5,291 bases of DNA, taken from Hadesarchaea archaeon. GTDB lineage: Archaea; Hadarchaeota; Hadarchaeia; Hadarchaeales; Hadarchaeaceae. Location of the stretch: assembly GCA_023129675.1 (NCBI GenBank), contig JAGMBM010000125.1, positions 1-5,291 of the forward strand, given 5' to 3'. Below, piece by piece: positions 5,061 through 5,291 of the stretch. The number at the start of each line of letters is the position of its first letter. Within the stretch, counting starts at the first letter, position 1. The position numbers and the translations under genes were made by a program. The notes under the pieces are model-generated. The model worked only from the letters and a program-made list of their open reading frames with translations. It searched no databases and was not told the origin of the DNA.

Positions 5061-5291
5061 TCACCTCTTACCCGTTCTCCTCGCCGCTATTAACCCCACC
5101 TTTTGCCCCGGCGGCGCACCCCGCCCCACAGTCTTCGGCCGACCCGCGTGCTTGCCCCTGCCTCCTCCAAAGGGGTGATCAACTACATTCATCGCGACGC
5201 CCCGCACGTGGGGATACGGTTTCCCTCGCGCGAGCATGACGTGGTAGCGCTTCCCGGCCTTGACGAACGGTTTCTCTAGACGCCCGCCGCC
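5061..5291 (-). CDS. rpl2: Large ribosomal subunit protein uL2, C-terminal part (gene starts outside the window)
   Basis: The last 76 residues and stop of uL2, entering from the right edge. It includes [13 protein letters not shown], then [19 protein letters not shown] and [20 protein letters not shown], ending [10 protein letters not shown]. The [13 protein letters not shown] segment is the highly conserved loop that reaches the peptidyl-transferase centre; the Phe after DHP is the archaeal form (bacteria have His). uL2 helps 50S function and subunit joining. In archaeal S10 clusters uL2 comes directly before uS19, as here, so uL23, uL4 and uL3 are expected beyond the right edge. No break is seen in the visible part. 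Confidence 0.97.
   Translation of the reverse strand, partial: GGGRLEKPFVKAGKRYHVMLARGKPYPHVRGVAMNVVDHPFGGGRGKHAGRPKTVGRGAPPGQKVGLIAARRTGKR

Overview
The window is a piece of an archaeal chromosome, and every gene I can support lies on the minus strand, so genes are read from high to low coordinates. The archaeal assignment rests on the S10-type ribosomal cluster order uL2 - uS19 - uL22 - uS3 - uL29 - SUI1 (aIF1) - Rpp29 (RNase P protein) - uS17, which bacteria do not have, and on archaeal sequence signatures such as the Cys-bearing N-terminus of uS17 and the RHELIGL motif of Rpp29. Carrying both SUI1 and the RNase P subunit between uL29 and uS17 is usual in Euryarchaeota and related lineages. 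I cannot name the organism from the sequence alone.

Right part (about 2367-5291): eight translation genes packed end to end, with gaps of 3-9 nt or overlaps of 1 and 23 nt. Shine-Dalgarno sequences are often built into the stop codon of the gene before. This is a translationally coupled operon supplying both ribosomal subunits, the initiation factor aIF1 and the tRNA 5'-end processing enzyme. Start codons are unusually varied: uS3 and uL29 begin with GTG, and the best start for aIF1 appears to be CTG.

Middle (2221-2366): a 146-nt gap with no gene. It holds an inverted repeat and an AT-rich, TATA-like element in front of the next gene. In most archaea uL14, uL24 and eS4 follow uS17; here the ribosomal series stops.

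Left part (1-2220): an acyl-CoA cluster with a different base composition. It contains an SCP-x-type thiolase, then a short-chain dehydrogenase/reductase (SDR) that carries an N-terminal DUF35-like OB-fold domain, then the first 29 residues of a CoA-transferase subunit cut by the window edge. Together they suggest making or breaking 3-oxoacyl-CoA: thiolase for the C-C bond, SDR for the 3-oxo/3-hydroxy step, CoA-transferase for moving CoA. In archaea the DUF35 OB-fold is usually part of a separate protein that partners thiolases; its fusion to the reductase is the most unusual architecture in the window.
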